The notes beneath the pieces were generated by a model. The model had not been told where the DNA came from. It saw only the letters and a list, made by a program, of their open reading frames with translations, and ran no database searches. From Propionibacteriaceae bacterium (GTDB lineage: Bacteria; Actinomycetota; Actinomycetes; Propionibacteriales; Propionibacteriaceae), in the NCBI GenBank assembly GCA_003158895.1, contig PMLO01000280.1, positions 1-14,274 of the forward strand: a stretch of DNA of 14,274 nt. The letters run 5' to 3'. The position numbers were made by a program, and so were the translations under genes. This document shows positions 6,601 through 14,274 of the stretch, one piece after another. Positions within the stretch are counted from its first letter, which is position 1. The number at the start of each line of letters is the position of its first letter.

Positions 6601-6636
6601 GTTCTGGCCGGGTCCCTCTCGAGACCCGGCCAGAAC
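6601..6636 (-). terminator. Strong hairpin terminator after the DUF5684 gene
   Basis: GTTCTGGCCGGGTC (6601-6614) and its exact reverse complement (6623-6636) form a 14-bp perfect stem with an 8-nt loop. It begins 11 bp after the stop of the DUF5684 gene and lies upstream of proA. There is no T-tract, as in many actinobacterial terminators. It makes proA start a separate transcript. Confidence 0.82.
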
Positions 6637-6647
6637 AGCTGAAGAGA

Positions 6648-7031
6648 CTAGACGGAGATCGCTCCAGAGGCGGGCTTGTGGTAGGTCGCGCTTCCGAATC
6701 CGAGGATCAGCATCCCGATGAAGCTGAGGATGATGAGGAAGATCACGGACCAGCCGACGCTCTTTCCGAACGCCTCGCCGATCTTGATCATGACCCAGAC
6801 AAGAAGCACCACGTTTCCCACGGGCACGAAGATCAGCAACGCAAGCCACGGGTTCAGACCCGCGATCTTCGTGAGCGTATAGATGTTGTAGAACGGGATG
6901 ATTCCCGCCCAGCCCGGCTCGCCGGCCTTGACAAAGATCTTCCACATCGCGACGATCCCGACGACGAGAAGGACCAGGTAGAACACGGTGGCGAGGGCGC
7001 CCCCGCCTGCAGCAGCAGCATCTGAATTCAC
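6648..7031 (-). CDS. DUF5684 family membrane protein
   Basis: 127 residues from a GTG at 7031, chosen because GGGGGA lies 4 nt before it; the frame upstream is open but looks unlike protein. It is a small integral membrane protein with hydrophobic segments at about 13-34, 62-84 and 92-114. The conserved family stretch GEPGWAGIIPFYNIYTLTKIAG (37-58) is followed by NPWLALLIFVPVGN. The family has no established function and is sometimes fused to signal peptidase-like or other domains; this copy stands alone. It is transcribed divergently from the beta-galactosidase gene and ends at a strong terminator. Confidence 0.85.
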   Translation of the reverse strand: MNSDAAAAGGGALATVFYLVLLVVGIVAMWKIFVKAGEPGWAGIIPFYNIYTLTKIAGLNPWLALLIFVPVGNVVLLVWVMIKIGEAFGKSVGWSVIFLIILSFIGMLILGFGSATYHKPASGAISV

Positions 7032-7149
7032 GAAATCCCCCAGGTATAGGTGAACAAGTGGCGCAACTGTAGCGGCAACCTTGTAGCGGGAATAGCGCTT
7101 CTCATCTCGGCGTGTCGTGCGTGGCCACAAGCGGCAACAGACGCCACTG

Positions 7150-7180
7150 CGGACAGTCCCGAGGACGCTTCCCGTAACGT
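7150..7180 (+). promoter_or_regulatory. Candidate promoter of the beta-galactosidase gene
   Basis: TAACGT (7175-7180) fits the actinobacterial TAnnnT -10 pattern, and CGGACA (7150-7155) is a partial -35 with a 19-bp spacer. The A of the ATG at 7189 is 9 nt from the end of the -10, which would give a leaderless mRNA; no Shine-Dalgarno is visible before that ATG. No operator-like repeat is obvious in the divergent region 7032-7188. Confidence 0.4.
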
Positions 7181-7188
7181 TGCGGACC

Positions 7189-10050
7189 ATGACCCTTTCG
7201 TACGTCGCGGACCTCGGTCCGGGTGTCGGAGCGCTGCCACCACGCTCCCGGCTGACCACCGATGCCCCCCGGCTGGGCCTGGACGGAACCTGGAAGTTCC
7301 GGCTGGTTCCGACGCTGGACGAGGTCACGGAAGGCTTCGAGGCCCCGGGCTACGACGCCGCCGGCTGGGACGAGATCCTGGTCCCCTCGACCTGGCAGAT
7401 GATCGACATCGCGGGAGCTGCTCCGTACGGGAAGCCTGCCTATCTCAACATCCGCTACCCGTTCCCCATGGATGTGCCGGTCTTGCCGGAGGCGAACCCG
7501 ACCGGCGAGTACGTGCGTACGTTCACCCGGCCTGCGGGCCTCGGTCCCCAGGCCCTCCTGCGCTTCGAGGGCGTCGAGTCGTGCTTCGCGGTCTGGCTGA
7601 ACGGTGTGCGGCTCGGAGACGCGAAGGGGTCGCGGCTGCCGCACGAGTTCGACGTGAGCGAGGCCATCCTCGACGGCGAGAACACCCTGGCCGTACGGGT
7701 CCACCAGTACTCGTCGGGTTCCTACCTCGAGGACCAGGACTACTGGCGCGTCTCGGGGATCTTCCGCTCGGTGGCGCTGATCGCCACGCCTGAGGGCGGT
7801 GTACGGGACGTGTTCGTGCACGCCTCATACAGCTCGGGCATCGGCACGCTCACCGTCGACGTCGACCCGCCGACCGCTCGGCTCACCGTGCCCGAGCTCG
7901 GCATCACCGACGCCGACCCGTCCGTCCCCTGGAGCGGCCCGGTCGAGCCCTGGTCGAACGAGATGCCCCGCCTGTACGACGCGCACGTGTCGACGCCGAC
8001 CGAGACCGTTGCGCTTCGGATCGGCTTCCGTACCGTCGAGATCGTCGGCTCCCAGGTCCGGCTCAACGGCGTGCCCGTCCTGTTCAGCGGCGTCAACCGC
8101 CACGAGTGGCACCCGGAGACGGGAAGGACGCTGTCGTACGAGACGATCCGCGACGAGCTGTACCTCATGAAGCGGCACAACATCAATGCCATCCGTACGT
8201 CCCACTACGCCCCCGATCCGCGGATGCTCGACCTGGCCGACGAGCTCGGGTTCCTCGTCCTCGACGAGGGCGACCTCGAGACGCACGGCTACCAGCTGTG
8301 CGACTGGGACGGTCTACCGACCGACGACCCGCGCTGGGAACCCGCGCTCCTCGACCGCATCGCCCGCCTGGTCGAGCGCGACAAGAACCACGCGTGCATC
8401 GTGGGCTGGTCGCTGGGAAACGAGTCCCATACGGGTTCGGGCCTCGCGGCGATGGCGGCCTGGGTGAAGGGTCGCGACACGTCGCGCTTCGTGCACTACG
8501 AGGGCGACCGCGCCCTCGCCTACACCGATGTCTGGTCACAGATGTACACACCGCTGGACGAGGTGGAGCGCATCGGCCGAGGCGAGGAGGAGCCGACTGC
8601 CGACCCGGCACTGGACGAGCACCGCAGACAGGCGCCCTTCCTGCTGTGCGAGTACGCCCATGCCATGGGCAACGGTCCGGGCGAAGTGGCGGACTACCAG
8701 CGGCTGTTCGAGACGTACCCGCGGCTGCAGGGCGGTTTCGTCTGGGAGTGGCTCGACCAAGGCATCCACCAGGTACGCGACGGGGTCGACTACTACGCGT
8801 ACGGCGGCGACTTCGGCGAGCCGGACCACGACGGGAACTTCATCATCGACGGTCTCGTGTTCCCGGACCGTACACCGTCGCCGGGCCTGCTCGAGTACGC
8901 CGCCGTGGTGGCGCCCGTTCGGATCACCGTCACCGACCAGGTCACCATCGAGAACCTGCACCGCTTCGTCGACACGACGCACCTGGCGTTCACGTGGTCG
9001 TCCATGGTCGGCGAGGAGGTCCCCCTCCACGTCCCGCCCCTTGCGGCTGGCGAGTCTGTGACGATCGCGCTGCCCGCGCTGTCAGCCGACGTCGCCGGGG
9101 AGCGGTATCTCACGGTGTCGGCGCGGCTGGCAGCTGACACTGCGTGGGCGTCGGCGGGACATGAGGTCGCGAGCGGGCAAGGCCGGGTGGCGGCGGCTGC
9201 GCGGCTCGGTCCCGGCGTCCCTGTCGCCCTCGAGAGCAACGCTGGCGGCCACCGGCTCGGCGACGCACACTTCGACAGGCGCGGACGGCTCGTCGAGGTC
9301 GCGGGAGTCGCCGTCGGGGCGCCGGTGCTGGACGTGTACAGAGCGCCGATCGACAACGAGCTGTACAGGTATGGCGAGCCGGCCGGGCAGGGCGCCGAGT
9401 GGCATCGGCACGGTCTGCACCGACCGATCCAGACCGTGGTCGCCGTCGAGGCCGGCGCCGAGAGCCTCACAGTTGTCACGCACGAGGGGCCGAGCGGCTG
9501 GAACCACATGTACGAGCTGACGTGGGTCTGGACGGCCACAGTCGCAGGTGTGCACCTGGACCTCAGCGCAATCCCGCGGGGCACCTGGCCCTCCCCCATC
9601 CCCCGGCTGGGCATCACGATGAGCCTGCCGACGTCCGTGACAGGGATGTCGTGGGTCGGGTCAGGGCCGGGCGAGGCGTACGTGGACTCGCACGAGGCCG
9701 TACGCATCGGGTTGTGGTCCGCGACGCTCGCCGAACTGCAGACCCCGTACGTGCGACCTCAGGAGAACGGGCGCCGCGCCGACGTGCGCACGGCCCAACT
9801 CAGGGACGGGCTCATCGTGACGTTCGACGAACCCGTCGGAGTGACGCTGCGACCGTGGACGTCGCAGGCGCTCGAGAAGGCCAGGCACACCGTCGACCTC
9901 GTGCCCGACGACCGGGTCTGGCTCACCATGGACGTGGCACAGCACGCGCTCGGTACGGCTGCGTGCGGGCCGTTGCCGCAGGAGAAGAACGTCCTGTCCG
10001 CGCGTCCTTTCCGGATGGGAGTCAGGTTCTCGCGCCTGCCACCGGACTGA
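7189..10050 (+). CDS. lacZ: Beta-galactosidase, glycoside hydrolase family 2 (LacZ type)
   Basis: 953 residues, close to LacZ length. It hydrolyses terminal beta-galactosides such as lactose, probably in the cytoplasm as there is no signal peptide. The domain order is the GH2 sugar-binding domain (about 30-200, with LDGTWKFRLV and YWRVSGIFRSV), the GH2 immunoglobulin-like domain (about 200-280), the TIM barrel (about 285-570) and the Bgal small-chain region (about 690-945). The barrel starts RLNGVPVLFSGVNRHEWHPETGR. The acid/base Glu412 is in SLGNESHTG and the nucleophile Glu488 in LLCEYAHAMGN. The ATG at 7189 is preferred over an upstream in-frame ATG at 7117 because homology begins just after it and a -10 motif precedes it. 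No sugar transporter or regulator is adjacent. Confidence 0.94.
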   Translation: MTLSYVADLGPGVGALPPRSRLTTDAPRLGLDGTWKFRLVPTLDEVTEGFEAPGYDAAGWDEILVPSTWQMIDIAGAAPYGKPAYLNIRYPFPMDVPVLPEANPTGEYVRTFTRPAGLGPQALLRFEGVESCFAVWLNGVRLGDAKGSRLPHEFDVSEAILDGENTLAVRVHQYSSGSYLEDQDYWRVSGIFRSVALIATPEGGVRDVFVHASYSSGIGTLTVDVDPPTARLTVPELGITDADPSVPWSGPVEPWSNEMPRLYDAHVSTPTETVALRIGFRTVEIVGSQVRLNGVPVLFSGVNRHEWHPETGRTLSYETIRDELYLMKRHNINAIRTSHYAPDPRMLDLADELGFLVLDEGDLETHGYQLCDWDGLPTDDPRWEPALLDRIARLVERDKNHACIVGWSLGNESHTGSGLAAMAAWVKGRDTSRFVHYEGDRALAYTDVWSQMYTPLDEVERIGRGEEEPTADPALDEHRRQAPFLLCEYAHAMGNGPGEVADYQRLFETYPRLQGGFVWEWLDQGIHQVRDGVDYYAYGGDFGEPDHDGNFIIDGLVFPDRTPSPGLLEYAAVVAPVRITVTDQVTIENLHRFVDTTHLAFTWSSMVGEEVPLHVPPLAAGESVTIALPALSADVAGERYLTVSARLAADTAWASAGHEVASGQGRVAAAARLGPGVPVALESNAGGHRLGDAHFDRRGRLVEVAGVAVGAPVLDVYRAPIDNELYRYGEPAGQGAEWHRHGLHRPIQTVVAVEAGAESLTVVTHEGPSGWNHMYELTWVWTATVAGVHLDLSAIPRGTWPSPIPRLGITMSLPTSVTGMSWVGSGPGEAYVDSHEAVRIGLWSATLAELQTPYVRPQENGRRADVRTAQLRDGLIVTFDEPVGVTLRPWTSQALEKARHTVDLVPDDRVWLTMDVAQHALGTAACGPLPQEKNVLSARPFRMGVRFSRLPPD

Positions 10051-10117
10051 TCCGACGGGAAACGACCTCGTGGCCCGGCGCTAGAAAATGTCAGGGGTGC
10101 CGGGTAAACCTGAGCAC

Positions 10118-11455
10118 ATGACGAATCCGCACCCCCCGTACTGCCAGTTCGTACCGCCGTGGCTGCTGGAGCGGCTCGCCCAGCCCGGCGACCGCACCAC
10201 CATGACCGCCGACCCGGTCGTGCAGGCCGTCGAGGAGACGCTGCGCACGGACATCGAGATCCGAGCGGCGCGAGCCAAGGCGCCTCTGACGACGCACAAG
10301 GCAACGAAAGCGGCGTGGGCTGTCTATACGGCGGGGTCGAAGCAGACCCTCCCGGGCAAGCTGTTGCGCACCGCCGGAGACCCCGAGAACGCGGATCCCG
10401 CGGTCAACGAGGCAGCGACCGGAGGCCAGGCGGCGCTCGACCTCTTCAGCCAGGTGTACGGGCGCAACTCGTTCGACGACGCCGGGGCGGAGGTGATCAT
10501 GTCCGTCCACTACGGAGTGCGCTACGACAACGCGTTCTGGAACGGCACCCAGCTCGTCTTCGGCGATGGCGACGGGCAGATCTTCGACCGGTTCACCAAG
10601 CCCGTCGATGTGCTCGGGCACGAGCTCAGCCACGCCGTCACTGAGCGCACAGCCGGGCTCGTGTACTCCGGCGAGCCGGGCGCTCTCAACGAGTCGATGT
10701 CCGACGTTTTCGGGATCTGCGCGAAGCAGCGGCTGCTCGGTCAGACGGCCCAGCAGGCCGACTGGCTCATCGGCGAAGGCATCTTCCTGCCTGGCGTGCA
10801 GGCTCGTGCGCTGCGCGACATGGCTCATCCCGGGACGGCATATGACGACCCGAAGCTGGGCAAGGACCCGCAGGTCGGCTCGTACAAGGACTTCATACAC
10901 ACGACCAACGACAACGGAGGTGTCCACATCAACAGTGGAATCCCCAACCGTGCCTTCCAGCTGGCGGCGACCAGCATCGGCGGCAGCTCGGCCGAGGGCG
11001 CGGGACGGATCTGGTACGCGGCCCTGACGGGCACCGACGTGGGTCCGAACACGGACTTCGCGGGGTTCGCCGCAGCGACCGTGGCTGCAGCGGGCCCGCA
11101 TGCCGACGCCGTCCGCCAGGCGTGGACGACCGTGGGCGTGACCCCAGCGGCTGGAAGCACCAGCTCAGGGGGTACGAGTGCGGCGCCGGCCACTGTCTCT
11201 GTGCGACGCACAGGGGGTTTCGCCGGCCTGACACGTACCGGCGAGCTGGACCTCGAAGGTGACGATCCTCGGGTCGATGACGTCCGTCGCCTGGTGCAGC
11301 GCACAGACTTCGCCTCGCTCAACGCTCAGCCGACAGCGCCCGATGCGTTCTCGTACACGTTCTCCCTCCCCGAGCACGGTGAGGTCACGGTGGCGGAGCC
11401 GGATCTCACGCACGATCTCAGAAGGCTCGTGGAACTGCTGCTCGACACGGAATGA
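10118..11455 (+). CDS. Protealysin-like M4 metallopeptidase with C-terminal emfourin-like inhibitor domain
   Basis: 445 residues without a signal peptide, so probably cytoplasmic like protealysin. Near the N-terminus, CQFVPPWLLERLA (9-21) is the short protealysin-type propeptide motif. The M4 peptidase spans about 60-340. Zinc ligands and catalysis are H168-E169-L-S-H172, E192 in GALNESMSD (24 residues after H168, as in thermolysin) and H270 in NDNGGVHINSG. A Ser/Gly/Thr/Ala linker (344-359) leads to a domain at about 361-443 with SVRRTGGFAGLTRTGELDL, then RRLVQRTDF, FSYTFSL and LRRLVELLLD. This pattern matches emfourin, a family of protein inhibitors of M4 peptidases normally encoded by a separate neighbouring gene. 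I prefer the ATG at 10118 to 10088 because homology starts there; neither has a good Shine-Dalgarno. Confidence 0.88.
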   Translation: MTNPHPPYCQFVPPWLLERLAQPGDRTTMTADPVVQAVEETLRTDIEIRAARAKAPLTTHKATKAAWAVYTAGSKQTLPGKLLRTAGDPENADPAVNEAATGGQAALDLFSQVYGRNSFDDAGAEVIMSVHYGVRYDNAFWNGTQLVFGDGDGQIFDRFTKPVDVLGHELSHAVTERTAGLVYSGEPGALNESMSDVFGICAKQRLLGQTAQQADWLIGEGIFLPGVQARALRDMAHPGTAYDDPKLGKDPQVGSYKDFIHTTNDNGGVHINSGIPNRAFQLAATSIGGSSAEGAGRIWYAALTGTDVGPNTDFAGFAAATVAAAGPHADAVRQAWTTVGVTPAAGSTSSGGTSAAPATVSVRRTGGFAGLTRTGELDLEGDDPRVDDVRRLVQRTDFASLNAQPTAPDAFSYTFSLPEHGEVTVAEPDLTHDLRRLVELLLDTE

Positions 11456-11669
11456 GCAGCCTTGTCGGCCTCGTGCGTGATTGTCCGACGGACCCCGCAC
11501 CGGCTCTCTCACAGGCGCATTCGGGAACTCATTGCCACTTCACAGGAAGGGCACAGCAACCGAGGCGGGGCTCACGGGAAGCCCATGACAAGATAAGCAA
11601 CGGCTGTGGTCGTGAAATCCGGCCGAGGACCCGCAAGGGCCCCCTCATCTTGCAGAAAGAAGGCCTGGA

Positions 11670-12869
11670 ATGCGTCGGTGGCGGAAACGCACGGTGGCCA
11701 TAGTGGCAGCTGTCGCACTTGTCGTTGTCGCTGGGGGCGGCGTCCTGATTTGGAGGATGACCCGGCCGGCGACGGTCGCAGCGACCACGACCACGACCAC
11801 TGCGAAGGCCACGAAGACGACCCAGCGCACGAGCGTGTCGGCAACCGGGACACTCGCACCCCAGAACCAGGCCTACCTGAACTTCCCCGCCGCAGGCACG
11901 GTGTCGGCGGTGAACGTACAGCTCGGTCAGACGGTGGCGGCAGGAGCGGTGCTCGCCACGGAGGACACAACGATGCTGGCGTCAGCTGTGACGTCCGCTC
12001 AGGCCGGCGTCGACTCCGCGCAGTCGAGCCTCACCACGCTGAACTCGTCCAGTTCCTCGACCACCGCCCAGATCTCAGCGGCCAAGGCCCAGCTGGCCTC
12101 GGCGCAGGCGAAGCTGACCTCGGCGCAGAGCGACCTGGCCGGAGCCACCATGACGGCGCCCTTCGCCGGTGTCGTCGCTCAGGTCAACCTCACGGTCAAC
12201 AGCAAGGTGAACGGCACCTCGTCGACCACGACGGGGGTCGGAACGACCACCCAGGTCTCGTCGACCACGTCCACAGCGGCCCAGATCGTCGTCGTCGACA
12301 CGAGCACCTGGCTTGTGAACAGCACGGTGGGAATGGCCGATCTGGCAAGCCTCAAGCAGGGACTGACCTGCGCGGTAACCGCGACGGGTGGGACCACGAG
12401 CCTGCCGGGCACGTTGACGAGCATCGGCATCGTCGGTACGACATCGGCCGGGACCACGTCGTACCCGATCATCGTGACGCTCACGGGCAACCCGACCGGT
12501 CTGTACGTCGGTGGCTCGGCTGACGTCACGATCATCGTGAGCGAGGTCACCGCACTGACCGTTCCCACCGCCGCGGTCCAGCAGGAGAGTGGCCAGACCT
12601 ACGTCACCATCGTCGCGAACGGCGTCCAGACGAAGACCAACGTCACCGTGGGTCGCACGTTCGGCACTAGGACAGAGATCACCAAGGGCGTCGCGGAAGG
12701 CGACGAGGTCGTCGTGCCCTCACAGTCGGTGGCCACGGGGAACAGCAGTCGGTTCCCAGGCGGCGGTCGGTCCGGGTTCCCCTCCGGAGCTCGTCCGAGC
12801 GGATTCGGCGGTGCGGGTGGCCCGCCTAGCGGGTTCCCCAGTGACCTCCCGACCTCGCAGGGAAGCTGA
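11670..12869 (+). CDS. HlyD/MacA-like membrane-fusion adaptor of an ABC exporter
   Basis: 399 residues with an N-terminal signal anchor (basic MRRWRKR, hydrophobic about 8-28), so the bulk is outside the cell. A Thr-rich linker is followed by the lipoyl halves (about 70-100 and 158-178, with TMTAPFAGVVAQV), split by a helical hairpin with SAQ repeats (101-157). A beta-barrel (about 208-293) and a membrane-proximal domain (about 294-350) follow. The tail 358-399 is Gly/Pro/Ser/Phe-rich with repeated SGFPS-like units. AGAAGG lies 6 nt before the ATG. The ATPase gene starts 3 bp after its stop, giving a MacAB or YknXYZ-type operon. Substrates of such systems include peptides and antibiotics; this one's is unknown. 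The 214 bp before it hold no clear gene. Confidence 0.87.
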   Translation: MRRWRKRTVAIVAAVALVVVAGGGVLIWRMTRPATVAATTTTTTAKATKTTQRTSVSATGTLAPQNQAYLNFPAAGTVSAVNVQLGQTVAAGAVLATEDTTMLASAVTSAQAGVDSAQSSLTTLNSSSSSTTAQISAAKAQLASAQAKLTSAQSDLAGATMTAPFAGVVAQVNLTVNSKVNGTSSTTTGVGTTTQVSSTTSTAAQIVVVDTSTWLVNSTVGMADLASLKQGLTCAVTATGGTTSLPGTLTSIGIVGTTSAGTTSYPIIVTLTGNPTGLYVGGSADVTIIVSEVTALTVPTAAVQQESGQTYVTIVANGVQTKTNVTVGRTFGTRTEITKGVAEGDEVVVPSQSVATGNSSRFPGGGRSGFPSGARPSGFGGAGGPPSGFPSDLPTSQGS

Positions 12870-12872
12870 CCC

Positions 12873-13556
12873 GTGAGCGCGATCGTCGAGATCACCGACG
12901 TCCACAAGACGTACAAGACGGGCAGCATCACGTTCGAGGCGCTGCGTGGCATCACGCTCACCATCCAGGAGGGTGAGTACATCGCGATCACAGGCCCGTC
13001 AGGTTCCGGCAAGTCGACGCTCATGAACATCCTCGGATGCCTCGACATCCCCACGCAGGGCACGTACCTCCTGGGCGGCGAGGACGTCAGCGCCATGTCC
13101 GAGAAGGACCTCGCGGTCGTGAGGAACAAGCGGATCGGGTTCGTCTTCCAGCAGTTCAACCTGCTCAGCTCGATGACTGCTCAGCGCAACGTCGAGCTGC
13201 CGCTCATGTACGCGGGGGTCCACGCCAAGGAGCGTCACACCCTGGCCCGGGAGGCGCTGGAACGGGTTGGTCTGGGAGACCGCACCCACCACAAGCCGGG
13301 CGAGCTGTCAGGTGGTCAGCAGCAGAGGGCGTGCATCGCGCGGGCGCTCGTGACCAACCCCGACATCATCCTTGCCGACGAACCGACCGGAAACCTTGAC
13401 TCGGTCTCCACTCACGACGTGCTTCGCCTCCTGCACGAGCTGCACGACCAGGGACGCACGATCATCCTCATCACCCACGAGCACGATGTCGCGCTGGAGT
13501 CGCAGCGCCAGGTGCAGATCTACGACGGGCTCCTCAGCGAAGGGCTACACGTATGA
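12873..13556 (+). CDS. MacB/LolD-type ABC transporter ATPase
   Basis: 227 residues, normal for a stand-alone MacB/LolD-type nucleotide-binding subunit. All motifs are intact: Walker A GPSGSGKST (41-49), Q-loop Q93 in VFQQFNLL, signature LSGGQQQR (145-152), Walker B IILADEP (165-171) and the H-loop His202 in LITHEHD. It powers the permease encoded next to it. The start is a GTG at 12873, 3 bp after the adaptor stop; GGAA at 12861-12864 is a weak ribosome binding site, so translation is probably coupled to the adaptor. Its stop overlaps the start of the permease gene (ATGA). Confidence 0.94.
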   Translation: MSAIVEITDVHKTYKTGSITFEALRGITLTIQEGEYIAITGPSGSGKSTLMNILGCLDIPTQGTYLLGGEDVSAMSEKDLAVVRNKRIGFVFQQFNLLSSMTAQRNVELPLMYAGVHAKERHTLAREALERVGLGDRTHHKPGELSGGQQQRACIARALVTNPDIILADEPTGNLDSVSTHDVLRLLHELHDQGRTIILITHEHDVALESQRQVQIYDGLLSEGLHV

Positions 13557-14274
13557 CCTTCCTCGAGACCGTACGCACGGCCTTCTCCGCGGTCATGTCT
13601 CGCAAGATGCGCTCGGCCCTGACCATGCTCGGCATCCTCATCGGCATCGCTTCCGTGATGCTGACCGTCGGCCTCGGGCAAGGGGCGCAGGCGTCGATCA
13701 CCAACCAGATCAACAAGCTCGGCTCGAACCTCATCATCGTGAACTCGGGCGCTAACTCGAGCCTGACCGTGTCGAACGCTGGGGGTACAGCGGCCAACCG
13801 CACGCGGTTCACGACGCCGCTCACACTCAACGACGCGACCGCGCTCGCGAACAAGCAGAACTGCCCCGACATCCTCAATGTCGCTCCTGTGTCGACGACG
13901 ACCACGACCGCGTACAACGGGTCGACTTCCGACTCCACGTCGGTGGTCGGCACCACGGCCGACTGGGTCGACGTGACCGCTCGGACGATGACCGACGGCA
14001 GGTTCTTCACGAGCGATGAGTCGAGCGCCGGATCCATGGTCGCCGTCATCGGCCAGACCACCGCGGACACGCTGTTCGGGAGTGGTTCGTACGTGATCGG
14101 CAAGACAATGACCCTGTCCGGCCAGTCGTTCACGGTCATCGGCGTGCTGAACTCCGTCGGGACAACCCTGTCGGGCAACGGCGACGAGACGATCGTCATC
14201 CCCGCTGGCACGTACGCGCAACGGTTCTCGACCTCGACGAACATGAACACCGTCTCGACGATCCTCATGGAGGC
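13553..14274 (+). CDS. MacB-like ABC permease (3' end outside window)
   Basis: The first 240 residues of a FtsX/MacB-type permease. An N-terminal amphipathic stretch (MTFLETVRTAFSAVMSRKMR) leads to a transmembrane helix with the family signature LTMLGILIGIASVMLTVGLGQGAQ (23-46). The MacB periplasmic-core-like extracellular domain then begins (KLGSNLIIVNSG, later DGRFFTSDE, VAVIGQTTADTLFG and GKTMTLSGQSFTVIGVL). The domain is Ser/Thr/Asn-rich, like the adaptor. It overlaps the ATPase gene by 4 bp. The remaining three transmembrane helices should lie beyond the window. Confidence 0.92.
   Translation, partial: MTFLETVRTAFSAVMSRKMRSALTMLGILIGIASVMLTVGLGQGAQASITNQINKLGSNLIIVNSGANSSLTVSNAGGTAANRTRFTTPLTLNDATALANKQNCPDILNVAPVSTTTTTAYNGSTSDSTSVVGTTADWVDVTARTMTDGRFFTSDESSAGSMVAVIGQTTADTLFGSGSYVIGKTMTLSGQSFTVIGVLNSVGTTLSGNGDETIVIPAGTYAQRFSTSTNMNTVSTILME

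Noticed and set aside
5683..6945. Long leftward frame in another phase over proA and the DUF5684 gene
   Set aside because: It is an Arg/Gly/His-rich out-of-frame shadow that crosses the strong terminator at 6601-6636.
8793..9707. Leftward 304-residue frame inside lacZ
   Set aside because: It is antisense to the conserved GH2 coding sequence, with low-complexity Ser/Arg/Thr composition and no ribosome binding site.
10074..10104. CCCGGC/GCCGGG inverted repeat between lacZ and the protease gene as a terminator
   Set aside because: Only 6 bp of stem with a 19-nt loop and no T-tract; likely by chance in such GC-rich DNA.
11464..11489. GTCGG/CCGAC inverted repeat after the protease gene as a terminator
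   Set aside because: A 5-bp stem with a 16-nt loop is too weak to call.
1..14274. CRISPR array, insertion sequence or rRNA
   Set aside because: No regularly spaced repeats, no transposase-like protein with terminal inverted repeats, and no rRNA sequence were seen.

Overview
The window is high-GC DNA with actinobacterial features: a cluster of a gamma-glutamyl phosphate reductase, a nicotinate-nucleotide adenylyltransferase and a ribosome silencing factor, GTG starts, promoters that may give leaderless mRNAs, and a DUF5684 membrane protein. A member of the Propionibacteriales or a close relative is plausible, but I cannot fix the genus from the sequence alone.

Region 1 (1-3914) looks like the right end of an integrative conjugative or mobilizable element. 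It starts inside a MobF/TraA-type relaxase-helicase (C-terminal part only). A small excisionase-like helix-turn-helix gene follows, and then a two-gene unit with its own promoter: an HTH-containing antitoxin-like protein whose stop overlaps the start of an AbiEii-like nucleotidyltransferase. A 438-bp stretch without a recognisable gene leads to the 3' end of a tRNA-Ala(GGC) gene. That stretch carries a perfect tandem 11-bp repeat close to the tRNA, as expected of an integrase-type attachment site. No integrase is present in the window, although one would usually follow the relaxase and excisionase genes in such elements.

Region 2 (3915-7031, minus strand) is chromosomal core: proA, a 43-residue membrane protein gene, nadD, rsfS and then tRNA-Ala, tightly packed and all reading leftwards. 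A DUF5684 membrane protein gene lies upstream of proA and is separated from it by a strong 14-bp hairpin terminator.

Region 3 (7189-14274, plus strand) holds a stand-alone GH2 beta-galactosidase and a cytoplasmic protealysin-like M4 metallopeptidase that carries what looks like an emfourin-type M4-inhibitor domain at its own C-terminus. It ends with a MacAB/YknXYZ-like export operon: membrane-anchored adaptor, ABC ATPase, and a MacB-like permease cut by the window end.

The two most interesting items are the HTH/nucleotidyltransferase pair, placed where the integrase is expected and with a palindromic operator over its promoter, and the protease fused to a probable copy of its own family's inhibitor.
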